In this document: positions 1-7,440 of the stretch, in pieces
Numbering within the stretch: position 1 is the first letter of the stretch
Layout of the letters: each line of letters opens with the position of its first letter
Assembly: GCF_001997345.1 (NCBI RefSeq)
Contig: NZ_CP019606.1
Span: 3,720,001 to 3,784,000, forward strand
DNA: 64,000 nt
Direction of reading: 5' to 3'
From: Tessaracoccus aquimaris
GTDB taxonomy: Bacteria; Actinomycetota; Actinomycetes; Propionibacteriales; Propionibacteriaceae
Position numbers and translations under genes: made by a program
Notes under the pieces: generated by a model
The model's database searches: none
What the model saw: only the letters and a program-made list of their open reading frames with translations
What the model was told of the DNA's origin: nothing

Positions 1-837
1 GACCATGTCGAGCACGCGTCGGGTCGCCCGGACGTCGTGGGCCCTGAAGACGGTGGCGCCCTGCCAGGCCGCGACGGCGGTGGCCGCGAGCGAGCCCTCG
101 AGGCGCTCGTCGGCGGGCAGGTCGAGAGTCTCGCCGACGAAGTCCTTGCGGCTGATGGCCTGCAGGACGGGGTAGCCGAGCGCCACGACCCGGCCGGTCT
201 GCGCCACCAGCGCAAGCGAGTTCAGCGTCGTCTTGCCGAAGTCGAGCGTCGGGTCGATCAGGATCCGTTCGCGTGGGAGGCCGGCCGCCTCGGCGCGGGC
301 GGCACCGCCGCCGAGCACCCGCAGCACGTCCTCGACGACCGCGCCGTCGGGACCGTAGTCGATCCCGACGGGGTCGGTCCTCGGCGGGAGGCCGCCGGTG
401 TGGGAGACGACGTAGCCGACGCCTTGGCGGGCCGCGACTCCGAGCAGGTCGGGGTCGGCGCCCTGCCACGTGTCGTTGACGAGGTCGACGAGCCCGGAGC
501 AGGCGTCCGCGACCTCGGCGCGCCAGGTGTCGAGGGAGGTGAGCAGGCCGGGCAGCGCCTCGCGCAGCGCCAGCAGGACGGGGCGGACGCGGTCGATCTC
601 GGTCGCCTCGTCGACCCAGTCGCCCTCCTGGCCCGCTCGGACCCCGCCGACGTCGACGATGTTGACGCCCTCCTCGACCATCGCGGCGGCGCGCGCCACG
701 GCGCTGTCGACGTCGACGTGCCTGGCGGGGGCGTAGAAGGAGTCGGGTGTCCGGTTCACGATGCCCATCACGGCGGGGCGGGCCGCGTCGAACCGCTGGC
801 CTCGCAGGATCAGGGGAGCGGGGGCTGGCTGGGTCAC
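1..837 (-). CDS. Dihydropteroate synthase homologue, FolP2 type (3' end beyond window)
   Basis: This gene is read right to left from a GTG at 837 and is still open at the left edge, so 279 codons are visible. The TIM-barrel dihydropteroate synthase fold is indicated by MGIVNRTPDSFY at residues 24-35 and by SLDTWRAEVA and LIDPTLDFGKT further on. The loop that in classical FolP reads GGESTRPG is GGVRAGQEGD here. From family knowledge, that variation together with NRTPDSF is typical of the mycobacterial FolP2 clade, whose M. leprae member lacks measurable synthase activity. A folate-pathway role is therefore uncertain. A CAGACT -10-like box at 845-850 lies 7 bases before the GTG, which supports this start and a leaderless mRNA. 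Confidence 0.85.
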   Translation of the reverse strand, partial: MTQPAPAPLILRGQRFDAARPAVMGIVNRTPDSFYAPARHVDVDSAVARAAAMVEEGVNIVDVGGVRAGQEGDWVDEATEIDRVRPVLLALREALPGLLTSLDTWRAEVADACSGLVDLVNDTWQGADPDLLGVAARQGVGYVVSHTGGLPPRTDPVGIDYGPDGAVVEDVLRVLGGGAARAEAAGLPRERILIDPTLDFGKTTLNSLALVAQTGRVVALGYPVLQAISRKDFVGETLDLPADERLEGSLAATAVAAWQGATVFRAHDVRATRRVLDMV

Positions 838-1146
838 GTTGTCGAGTCTGCCAGGCAGTTCCCAGGCATGGGATCGGCACCGAGGCGTGGACCCGTGCGT
901 TCGCGGGGCCGCCCACCCCTGCGACCGTGTCGATGACCTCCGACGTGGACTATCCATACGGGCCGCTGCGAGCTGCGGCCCGGTTCGTGCGGCGCCTGGC
1001 GGCGTTGTCATCCAGGTCGAAGGGCCCGGTTGTCGGCGCGGATCATTAGCCTGGAAGCGTAGACGGGTTGGCCCGGTCGGCGCGGCCGTCCGTCGGGTGG
1101 TCGGCCAGGGGCCGACCCGAACCGGGAGCTAAGCAGAGGAGAACCA
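838..1146. other. Intergenic region, no gene seen
   Basis: This is a 309-base gap between the divergently read FolP2-type gene and the glyoxalase-fold gene. Six-frame reading gives only overlapping shadow frames with no family resemblance. The left edge holds the folP2 start-proximal -10 box at 845-850. The right edge holds a ribosome-binding site (AGAGGAGA, about 1136-1143). I see no RNA gene or convincing long hairpin. Confidence 0.5.
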
Positions 1147-1545
1147 ATGAGAATCGCCATGACGAGCGTCTTCGTCGACGACCAGGCGGCCGCGAAGGCC
1201 TTCTATACCGACGTGCTCGGCTTCCAGGTCCGCCACGACGTTCCCGTCGGGGACGACTTCTGGCTCACCGTCGTGTCGCCGCAGGACCCAGAGGGCACCG
1301 AGTTGCTGTTGGAGCCGGCCGGTCACCCGGCGGTGAAGCCGTACCGCGACGCGCTGCGGGCCGACGGGATCCCGCTGGCGCAGTTCGCCGTCGACGACCT
1401 GGCCGCCGAGCACGCCCGGCTCGAGGGCTTGGGTGTGCGCTTCACGCAGCCGCCCACCGACATCGGCACGGCGCTCTTCGCGGTCCTCGACGACACCTGC
1501 GGGAATCTGATCCAGTTGATCGAGCACCGCCCCGCCGCCGGTTGA
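1147..1545 (+). CDS. VOC (glyoxalase/bleomycin-resistance fold) protein
   Basis: This is a 132-residue single-domain protein of the vicinal oxygen chelate superfamily. The pattern visible is the N-terminal strand MRIAMTSVFVDD, the helix AAKAFYTDVLGF, FWLTVVSP, then the second module with LAQFAVDD and the closing strand GNLIQLIEH. The acidic metal-ligand position near the C-terminus (IQLIEH) is present. The family includes lyases, dioxygenases and resistance proteins, so the substrate cannot be named. AGAGGAGA lies about five bases before the ATG. It is a single-gene unit, followed directly by a dispersed-repeat patch. Confidence 0.85.
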   Translation: MRIAMTSVFVDDQAAAKAFYTDVLGFQVRHDVPVGDDFWLTVVSPQDPEGTELLLEPAGHPAVKPYRDALRADGIPLAQFAVDDLAAEHARLEGLGVRFTQPPTDIGTALFAVLDDTCGNLIQLIEHRPAAG

Positions 1546-1840
1546 GCCTTGCTGGTTGAGCCAGCCGCCGCGACGAAGTCGCGCGCGTGCTGCGTCGAAA
1601 CCCTCGTGAGGTTCGCTGGTTGAGCCATGGCAGGCGCGGAGCGGCTGGCATCGGTCGAAACCCTCGTGACATGCGCAGGGACCTCGTTCCCCGAGCTTGT
1701 CGAGGGGTCCGATTGGGTGACGCCTGCTCGCAGCCGGGGCTTGGTTTCGACGCGCGCTTCGTACCTCAGCGCGGCTCAACCCGCGGTCGGCGGGGCTGCG
1801 GCGCTGCGCGCCTTTGCCCGGCTCAACCAGCGTTCGCCTG
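1546..1840. repeat. Dispersed intergenic repeat patch (GGTTGAGCC/GGTTTCGAC family), copy 1
   Basis: Two copies of a GGTTGAGCC ... GTCGAAACC unit are followed by CCCCGAGCTTGTCGAGGGG and then by the opposite-strand form GGTTTCGAC ... GGCTCAACC, so the patch is a large imperfect inverted repeat. The segment containing CATGGCAGGCGCGGAGCGG and GCATCGGTCGAAACC recurs almost unchanged at 58921-59140. Shorter units of the same family occur at 45003-45120. No credible coding frame covers it. Confidence 0.8.
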
Positions 1841-2269
1841 TCAGTCGGCGTCGATCGACCGCTTCGGGAGTTCGGACTGCAGTTCGATCAGGCGGTTGTT
1901 GACCCCGGCCAGCACCTCGCCGGTCTCGGTGTTGAGGGCCTTCATCGCCTTGCGCCTCGTCTTGCCGCGGTTGGCGTTCCAGGCCAACTCGCCACGCATC
2001 CGCAGCGCCTTCGCCTGGCGGCGCCAGCCCTCGGGTTCGATGGCATCCGGGAAGGTCTCCTCGACCGCGGTCGCGGCGGCCTCGATCGCGCCGATCTTGG
2101 CGTCGAAGCGCAGCTTCGGGTTCTCAGAGTTGGTGGCCGACTTCAGCTTGTCGATCGCCGAGTCGATCCCCTCACCGATCTGTGGGTTCTCGCGCAACGC
2201 CGTCAGCAGCGCCACGCTGGTGGCGATCACGCCGCCAGCGGTCTTCACAAAGATGCCCAACTTGCTCAT
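1841..2269 (-). CDS. Hypothetical protein, 142 residues
   Basis: I do not recognise a family. The N-terminus (KLGIFVKTAGGVIATSVALL) could be a single membrane-associated helix. The rest is charged and probably helical (ENPQIGEGIDSAIDKLK; GWRRQAKALRMRGEL; NANRGKTRRKAMKAL). It is a monocistronic gene between the repeat patch and xylB, which is read the other way. The ATG at 2269 is supported by TAGACT at 2277-2282, seven bases upstream, with no Shine-Dalgarno sequence, the leaderless pattern seen repeatedly in this window. Confidence 0.7.
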   Translation of the reverse strand: MSKLGIFVKTAGGVIATSVALLTALRENPQIGEGIDSAIDKLKSATNSENPKLRFDAKIGAIEAAATAVEETFPDAIEPEGWRRQAKALRMRGELAWNANRGKTRRKAMKALNTETGEVLAGVNNRLIELQSELPKRSIDAD

Positions 2270-2340
2270 GGGCCCAAGTCTAAGCGTTGACGCGGCCCCA
2301 CCCCATGAGTGGAACCCCGGAATCTACCCTGGTGGCATAT

Positions 2341-2348
2341 GATCGATC
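2341..2348. promoter_or_regulatory. GATCGATC palindrome upstream of xylulokinase
   Basis: The 8-bp palindrome GATCGATC sits about 25 bases before the xylulokinase start. It is the same core as in the two LacI-type operators at 34774-34787 and 34827-34840, although the flanking bases differ. It may be a sugar-regulator site, but the match is short. Confidence 0.25.
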
Positions 2349-2372
2349 CGTATTAGTTGCGAGGAGGCACAA

Positions 2373-3800
2373 ATGCCAAAGGTGATGGGAATCGACTCGT
2401 CCACCCAGTCGTGCAAGGTGATCGTCGTCGACGCCGACACCGGCGCGATCCTGCAGTCGGGGCGCGCGTCGCACCCGGAGGGGACGGAGGTCGCGCCGTC
2501 GGCCTGGTGGGACGCGGTGCAGGAGGCGGCCGCGCAGGTCGACCTGAGCGACGTCGTCGCAGGAGCGGTCGCGGGCCAGCAGCACGGCATGGTCTGCCTG
2601 GACGCCGACGGTGAGGTCGTCCGCGACGCGCTGCTGTGGAACGACACCCGCTCCGCGGACGCCGCCAAGGACCTGATCGCCGAGTTCGGCAAGGGCGACG
2701 CCGCGGCCGGGGCGCAGTGGTGGGCCGAGGCCGTGGGATCCGTGCCCGTCGCGTCGTACACCGTCACCAAGCTTCGCTGGGTCGCCGACCACGAACCCGA
2801 CAACGTGGCGCGGATCGCCGCCGTCGCGCTGCCGCACGACTACCTGACCTGGAAGTTGCTCGGCACCGGCCGCCTCGAGGACCTGGTCACCGACCGCTCC
2901 GACGCGTCGGGCACCGGCTACTTCGACCCCGTCTCCAACCAGTACCGCCGCGACATCCTCGCCGCGGCGCTGCGGATCGACCCGGCCGCCGCCGAGCAGA
3001 TCGTGCTGCCGCGCGTCGCAGATCCCGGCGCGGTCGTCGGCCGCGGTCATCTCGCGGGTGCCGCGTTCGACCTCGGCGCGGGCATGGGCGACAACGCGGG
3101 CTCGGCGCTCGGCATGGGCCTCGTGCCCGGCGACATGGTCGTGTCGATCGGTACCTCGGGCGTGGTGTGCGGCGTCTCCGACGTGCCAGCGCACGACCCG
3201 ACGGGGCTGGTCTCCGGCTTCGCCGACGCCACCGGCCGCTACCTGCCGCTGGCCTGCACGCTCAACGGCGCGCGGGTGCTCGACGCGACGGCCCGCACGC
3301 TCGGCGCCGACCACGGCGAACTCAGCGACCTGGCGCTCTCGGCCCAACCGGGCGCCGACGGCCTCGTCTTCGTGCCCTACATGGAGGGGGAGCGAACCCC
3401 CAACCTGCCCGACGCGACCGGCAGCCTGCACGGCTTGACGCTCACCTCGATGACCCGCGAGAACCTCGCGCGCTCGGCGGTGGAGGGCATCGTCTGCTCG
3501 CTTGTCGACGCGCTCGACTGCCTGGTCGCCACCGGCGCAGAGGTCGGCCGCGTGCTGCTGACGGGCGGCGCCGCCGCCTCGCCCGCGGTCCAGTCGGTCG
3601 CACCCCGCCTGTTCCCGGTCGCCGTCGCCATGCCGGCGGCGGGCGAGTACGTGGCCCTTGGCGCAGCCCGCCAGGCCGCCTGGGCGACGTCGGGTCAGGC
3701 CGAGGCGCCGACCTGGGAGTTGAGCGTCACGGAGCTACCCTCCGACGGCAGGGATCCCGAGGTCGTCGAGCGCTACCGTTCGGTGCGCCCCTGGAGCTGA
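2373..3800 (+). CDS. xylB: Xylulokinase (FGGY family)
   Basis: It phosphorylates D-xylulose to xylulose-5-phosphate with ATP, feeding the pentose phosphate pathway. The 475 residues are near the usual XylB length. The first ATPase motif is GIDSSTQSCK near residue 6. The substrate-side segment GAVAGQQHGMV, the phosphate motif VSIGTSGVV and the C-terminal adenosine motif LTGGAAASPAVQ (about residue 393) are all present. GAGGAGG precedes the ATG with good spacing. No xylose isomerase or xylose transporter lies beside it, so a related ketopentose is possible. A hairpin at 3816-3834 follows. Confidence 0.88.
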   Translation: MPKVMGIDSSTQSCKVIVVDADTGAILQSGRASHPEGTEVAPSAWWDAVQEAAAQVDLSDVVAGAVAGQQHGMVCLDADGEVVRDALLWNDTRSADAAKDLIAEFGKGDAAAGAQWWAEAVGSVPVASYTVTKLRWVADHEPDNVARIAAVALPHDYLTWKLLGTGRLEDLVTDRSDASGTGYFDPVSNQYRRDILAAALRIDPAAAEQIVLPRVADPGAVVGRGHLAGAAFDLGAGMGDNAGSALGMGLVPGDMVVSIGTSGVVCGVSDVPAHDPTGLVSGFADATGRYLPLACTLNGARVLDATARTLGADHGELSDLALSAQPGADGLVFVPYMEGERTPNLPDATGSLHGLTLTSMTRENLARSAVEGIVCSLVDALDCLVATGAEVGRVLLTGGAAASPAVQSVAPRLFPVAVAMPAAGEYVALGAARQAAWATSGQAEAPTWELSVTELPSDGRDPEVVERYRSVRPWS

Positions 3801-3815
3801 GCCGGCCAGCCCGCT

Positions 3816-3834
3816 CCGGCGCCTCGCGCGCCGG
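3816..3834. terminator. Hairpin between convergent genes
   Basis: CCGGCGC and GCGCCGG form a perfect 7-bp stem around the loop CTCGC, just after the xylulokinase stop and before the convergent histidine phosphatase stop. There is no U-tract, so it is at best a GC-rich actinobacterial-style terminator. Confidence 0.4.
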
Positions 3835-3865
3835 GGCGCCTGCCGGGGTGCCTCGGGTCGTCGTC

Positions 3866-4465
3866 TCAGGCGTCGGTGGGGGCGACGTAGCCGCCCCAAC
3901 GCTCGATCTTCCAGCCGTCGGCGGTGCTGCCGTTCAGCACGATCCACTGGGTGTTGTCCAAGGGGGCGGCATTGTCCATGCCGAGGTCGGGGTCCTGCGT
4001 GATGGCCCACACCCGAAGCGCCGCCCCGTGGCTCACCACCGCCACGCGGTCGTGGCCCTTCTCCTCGACCTCCGCGATGGCGGCGTCGAAGCGGGCGAGG
4101 AACTCACGCGCCGTCTCGCCGTCCTCCAGCCCGACGTCCATGTTGTCAGGGGCCCACGACATCAGGACCTCGAGGTACTTGCGCCAGTCGGTGCTCATCT
4201 CCTCGACCCCAGCGGAGATCTCCTGGATGCCGTCGATCACGACCGGCTCGAGGCCGCGCGCGGCCGCCAGGGGTGCCGCGGTCTGCTGTGCGCGGGTCAG
4301 GATGGACGCGTACATGGCGTCGATGGGTTCGTGCGAGAGCGCCTCGACGAGCGCGTCGGCCTGGCCGAGCCCACGCTCGTTGAGGGGAAGGCCGGGGTAT
4401 GCGGTGTCGAGCTGACGGTTGACGTTGGCCTCGGTCTGGCCGTGACGGATGAGAAGGAGACGCAT
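3866..4465 (-). CDS. Histidine phosphatase family protein (phosphoglycerate-mutase-like)
   Basis: A 199-residue member of the histidine phosphatase superfamily. The catalytic RHGQTEAN lies at residues 7-14, LNERGLGQADAL follows, a YASILTRAQQTA segment provides the second arginine, and VVSHGAALRVWA holds the second catalytic histidine. Enzymes of this fold hydrolyse small phosphorylated metabolites, and the substrate cannot be told from sequence. A GTG nine bases upstream would add three residues. I prefer the ATG at 4465 because TATCGT (4473-4478) lies seven bases before it, consistent with a leaderless transcript, and the GTG overlaps that box. Confidence 0.85.
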   Translation of the reverse strand: MRLLLIRHGQTEANVNRQLDTAYPGLPLNERGLGQADALVEALSHEPIDAMYASILTRAQQTAAPLAAARGLEPVVIDGIQEISAGVEEMSTDWRKYLEVLMSWAPDNMDVGLEDGETAREFLARFDAAIAEVEEKGHDRVAVVSHGAALRVWAITQDPDLGMDNAAPLDNTQWIVLNGSTADGWKIERWGGYVAPTDA

Positions 4466-4508
4466 GGCCTTCACGATACCTGTCGCAGTCGCAGCCGAAC
4501 CTGGCCGG

Positions 4509-6437
4509 TCACGGCAGCCGCGGGACCTCGCCGATCAGGCCGACGGAGGTGAGGATCCGCTCGCTCTGGCCGCCCGAGTGCGTGATGGTGGCGCCGTCGT
4601 CGTGGACGGTGAGTTGCGTGCGGTGGTGGCGCAGCGCCTCCGCGACGCGCGGCAGATAGCCGCCCAGGTGGAACCACCGGTCGGCCCGCTCGCGGTCGGG
4701 CGTCAGGCGAGCGAACGGGAGCCCGAGTTCGGCCGCGGCGGCCTTGGCGACCTCATACATCCGCACGTGGTCGGGGTGTCCGTAGCCGCCGTCGTCGTCG
4801 TAGCTGACGACCAGGTCGGCCCCGGTGCGGCGCAGGAAGGCGACCGCGTCGGCCGTCTCCTCCGCAAGGTCGGAGAGGGTCAGTGAACGCTCGCCCGCCT
4901 GGTCGCCAGGGCCCGCCAGCCCCTCCCTGATCCAGCGCATGCCGGAGTCGAGGTAGCGGCGCGGCTCGGCGCCGGCCCTGGCGGGAGGGTTGCCGAGGTA
5001 GCCGTGGGTGCGGACCCCGAGCTCAGCCAGAGCCCCCGCGAGTTCGGCCTCGCGGCGCTCCTGCAGTTCGGGGGTACCCTCCAGCCGGGTGAGCGGGCCT
5101 GGGACGACGCCGCCCATCTCGCCGCGGGTCGCGGTCAGGACTGACACGTCGAGGCCCTCGTCGATCAGGTGTGCGATCAGCGCGCCGGAGGCGAGCGTCT
5201 CGTCGTCGGGGTGCGCGTGCAGGAAGGCGACCCTGTGGACGCAGCAGGCGGAGACGGCGCGCCGGTAGGCGGCGAGGGTGCGCTCCGCGACCCGTGCCCA
5301 GGACATCTCCTCGGCCCGTTGCCTGCCGGTCGCGCCGAGGTCGGCACGGCGCTGCGGGTCGCGCAGCAGCGAGGCGATCACGTCGGCCCACGCCTGCGGG
5401 TCGTGGCTGGGCACCAGCAGCCCGGTGTGCGTGTTGCAGATGGCCTCGGTCAGCCCGCCCGCGGCGGCCGCCACCACCGGGACGCCGGAGGCGGAGGCCT
5501 CGAGCGCGACCAGCCCGAACGTCTCGGAGTGCGATGGCACCAGCACGATCGCCGCGTGGCGCATCGTCCGGGCGAAGTCGGCGCGGTCCTGGCCGGGCAG
5601 GAAGGTGACGCTCCCCGTCAGGCCACGCTCGGCGACGAGACGGTGCAGTTCGTCCTCGTAGTCGGCGAAGTCCGGGGAGGCCTCCCCGACGACGACCAGG
5701 TCGGGTCGCAGATCCTCGGGCAGCAGCGCGACGGCCTCGATGGCGACGTCGGGGGCCTTCAGTGGCTGGAGGCGGGCGCCGAACATCAGGTAGCCGGGGT
5801 CGACGTCGGGCGCGGGCGTCCACGCCTCGTCGGGCTCGGCGGGATGGAAGAGCACGGTGTCGACGCCGGGTTGGATCACCACGACCCGCTCGGGGTCGGC
5901 CTGGCAGCGTCCGATCACCACCGCGGCCTCGTGGCGCGAGACGGCGACGATCAGGTCGGACTGGGTCGCGCAGACGACCTCGCCCGCGAGCCGCGCGGGG
6001 GACTCAGCGGGCTCGCCCTCGCGCAGCGACGAGTTGGGGTGCGCCGCGACGGAGTGGAACGTCATCACGTGGGGGATGCCGGCGGCCCTGGCGAGCGGGA
6101 GCGCGGCGACGCCGGACATCCAGTGGTGCGAGTGCGCCACGTCGAAGCCCTCAAGCGAGCCGAGGTTGGCGCGGAATTCCTCGATGTGCGCGTCGATCTC
6201 GCTCTTGGGCAGCGGGCGAGCGGGGCCTGCATCGATGTGGTGGACGATCAGGCCGTCGTCGAGCGTGACCGTGGCGGGCTGGTCGAGGTCGGAGCGGCGC
6301 GTGAAGAACTCGACGTCGGCGCCGGAGGCCTGCAGCGCGACGGCCAGCGCGCGGATCAGGACGTTCATCCCGCCCGCGTCGGCGGTGCCCGCCCGCTCGG
6401 CAGGGGAGGTGTGCAGTGAGATGAAGGCGACCCGCAT
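4509..6437 (-). CDS. mshA: Fused MshA glycosyltransferase and MshB deacetylase (mycothiol synthesis)
   Basis: One uninterrupted frame of 642 residues joins the first two enzymes of mycothiol synthesis. Residues 1 to about 397 are a GT-B glycosyltransferase like MshA (HTSP...DAGGMN at 9-25, VVIQPGVDTVLF, HSETFGLVALEA), which makes GlcNAc-inositol phosphate. Residues from about 400 are a PIG-L-type zinc deacetylase like MshB: AHPDDE near 407, RYLDSGM, and GGYGHPDHV near 552, carrying the metal ligands and catalytic aspartate. The junction reads AAYRRAVSACCVHRVAF and offers no ATG or GTG for a separate MshB. The deacetylase half is about 243 residues against roughly 300 in free MshB, so its C-terminus is short. 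TAGCGT at 6445-6450 lies seven bases upstream. Confidence 0.88.
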   Translation of the reverse strand: MRVAFISLHTSPAERAGTADAGGMNVLIRALAVALQASGADVEFFTRRSDLDQPATVTLDDGLIVHHIDAGPARPLPKSEIDAHIEEFRANLGSLEGFDVAHSHHWMSGVAALPLARAAGIPHVMTFHSVAAHPNSSLREGEPAESPARLAGEVVCATQSDLIVAVSRHEAAVVIGRCQADPERVVVIQPGVDTVLFHPAEPDEAWTPAPDVDPGYLMFGARLQPLKAPDVAIEAVALLPEDLRPDLVVVGEASPDFADYEDELHRLVAERGLTGSVTFLPGQDRADFARTMRHAAIVLVPSHSETFGLVALEASASGVPVVAAAAGGLTEAICNTHTGLLVPSHDPQAWADVIASLLRDPQRRADLGATGRQRAEEMSWARVAERTLAAYRRAVSACCVHRVAFLHAHPDDETLASGALIAHLIDEGLDVSVLTATRGEMGGVVPGPLTRLEGTPELQERREAELAGALAELGVRTHGYLGNPPARAGAEPRRYLDSGMRWIREGLAGPGDQAGERSLTLSDLAEETADAVAFLRRTGADLVVSYDDDGGYGHPDHVRMYEVAKAAAAELGLPFARLTPDRERADRWFHLGGYLPRVAEALRHHRTQLTVHDDGATITHSGGQSERILTSVGLIGEVPRLP

Positions 6438-6444
6438 GCCGGTC

Positions 6445-6450
6445 ACGCTA
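6445..6450 (-). promoter_or_regulatory. -10 box for the mshA-mshB fusion (leaderless)
   Basis: TAGCGT is placed seven bases before the ATG, inside the 19-base gap after the GntR stop. It suggests that the mycothiol gene can be transcribed separately from the upstream regulator. Confidence 0.5.
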
Positions 6451-6456
6451 CCCGCT

Positions 6457-7161
6457 TCACAGCCCCGACAGCGCCTCCCGCACCTCGACGACCAGCGCGC
6501 GGGAGTGCAGTTCCGCGGCCTCCCGGTCGCCCGAGGCGATCGCGCGGGCCAGTTCGTCGTGACGGTGCAGCGCCTCCCGCTCGGGGAAGGCGGGCTGGTA
6601 GCCGAGCCGGGTCCGGCCGACCAGCACCTCGCCGATGGCGTCGCTGAGCGCCGCGAACATCTCGTTGCCGGAGGCGTGCAGCAGCAGCGCGTGGAACTCG
6701 ATGTCGGCGTCGAGGAAGCCGGGGAGGTTGCCCTCGCCCGCCTCGCCGTAGCGACGCAGGGTCGCGGCCAACTCGAGGAGGTGTTCGCGCTGCTCCGGGG
6801 TCGCCCGGTCCGCGGCATGGCGTGCGGCGGCGGGTTCGACGGCGGCGCGCAGTTCGGTGAGCGTGCGCAGTTGCGCGTCGTGCCCCGTCGAACTCAGTTG
6901 CCAGGCGATGACCTTCGGCGAGAAGACGTTCCACCTGGCGCGCGGCAGCACCCGGATGCCGATGCGCGGGCGCGCCTCGACGAGGTTGAGGTCCTCGAGC
7001 GAGCGCATCGTCTCGCGCGCCACCGTCCGGGAGACCTCGAAGCGGTCGCTGAGTTCCTGGAGGGTGAACGTCATCTCGGGGGCGATGGTGCCGTCGACGA
7101 TCTCGGCGCCGATCCGGTCGAGGACCGACTCGGCCAGCGGCGCGATCCGTGGCGTTGGCAT
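6457..7161 (-). CDS. GntR-family (FadR subfamily) regulator, probably of gluconate genes
   Basis: A 234-residue regulator. An N-terminal winged helix (LQELSDRFEVSRTVARETMRS, then LNLVEARPRIGIRV) is followed by an all-helical FCD effector domain (DADIEFHALLLHASGNEMF, HRHDELARAI), with the aspartate and histidines that usually bind a metal and a carboxylate sugar acid. It is divergent from gntP-gntK, so gluconate or a phosphorylated derivative is the likely effector. A longer frame to 7290 would translate through a palindromic repeat and is rejected in favour of the ATG at 7161. The stop lies 19 bases before the mshA start. Confidence 0.85.
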   Translation of the reverse strand: MPTPRIAPLAESVLDRIGAEIVDGTIAPEMTFTLQELSDRFEVSRTVARETMRSLEDLNLVEARPRIGIRVLPRARWNVFSPKVIAWQLSSTGHDAQLRTLTELRAAVEPAAARHAADRATPEQREHLLELAATLRRYGEAGEGNLPGFLDADIEFHALLLHASGNEMFAALSDAIGEVLVGRTRLGYQPAFPEREALHRHDELARAIASGDREAAELHSRALVVEVREALSGL

Positions 7162-7216
7162 GTGCTCAGGGTACCGACTGGCCAGCGGCCCCGCCCGCAC
7201 GGTTGGGGGAGGGTCA

Positions 7217-7304
7217 GGCGTTGAGCAGTAGTCCGTGTTCGATGCCTCAGAACGCCGATGTGAACGTTCGCGGTCGCAACGAACCCGCAATGCTGCTCAA
7301 CGCC
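7217..7304. repeat. 88-bp palindromic element, copy 1
   Basis: Perfect 12-base arms GGCGTTGAGCAG and CTGCTCAACGCC enclose 64 bases. An inner imperfect pairing (GTGTTCG near the left, CAACGAACC near the right) extends the stem. GGGTC at 7211-7215 and GACCC at 7306-7310 lengthen it outward. It lies in the divergent gntR-gntP space. Copies 2 and 3, at 36763 and 40035, have exactly the same length. Confidence 0.8.
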
Positions 7305-7361
7305 AGACCCGCCCACCGCGCCTGCCCACGGCGCCATCGGTGACGAATCAGCCCTAGCCCC

Positions 7362-7389
7362 TTGCATTGATAACACCAATGTGTAATGG
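7362..7389 (+). promoter_or_regulatory. Probable gntP promoter
   Basis: TTGCAT (7362-7367) and TAATGG (7384-7389) are separated by 16 bases and lie about 50 bases before the gntP start, in a locally AT-rich stretch. They are the only good sigma-70-like pair in this gap. Confidence 0.4.
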
Positions 7390-7390
7390 T
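7375..7390. promoter_or_regulatory. Possible GntR operator
   Basis: ACCA-N8-TGGT is an inverted repeat overlapping the spacer and -10 of the proposed gntP promoter. A repressor bound here would block gntP-gntK. Assignment to the adjacent GntR protein is inferred from position only. Confidence 0.35.
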
Positions 7391-7440
7391 ATGACTATTG
7401 AAGAAGCCGACGACGGCTTCCGGTACAAGGGAGTACTTCT

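Noticed and set aside
2636..4552. 638-codon plus-strand open frame across xylulokinase
   Set aside because: It is an arginine-rich shadow frame of high-GC coding DNA, in an alternative frame of xylB and opposite the phosphatase.
5200..5290. Separate start codon for MshB
   Set aside because: Between the MshA end and AHPDDE there is no ATG, GTG or TTG in frame. The upstream Met in EEMSWARV lies inside the glycosyltransferase's last helix.
7162..7290. N-terminal extension of the gluconate GntR regulator to 277 residues
   Set aside because: The extension translates through the 88-bp palindrome and has no similarity to the family. The winged helix begins after the ATG at 7161.
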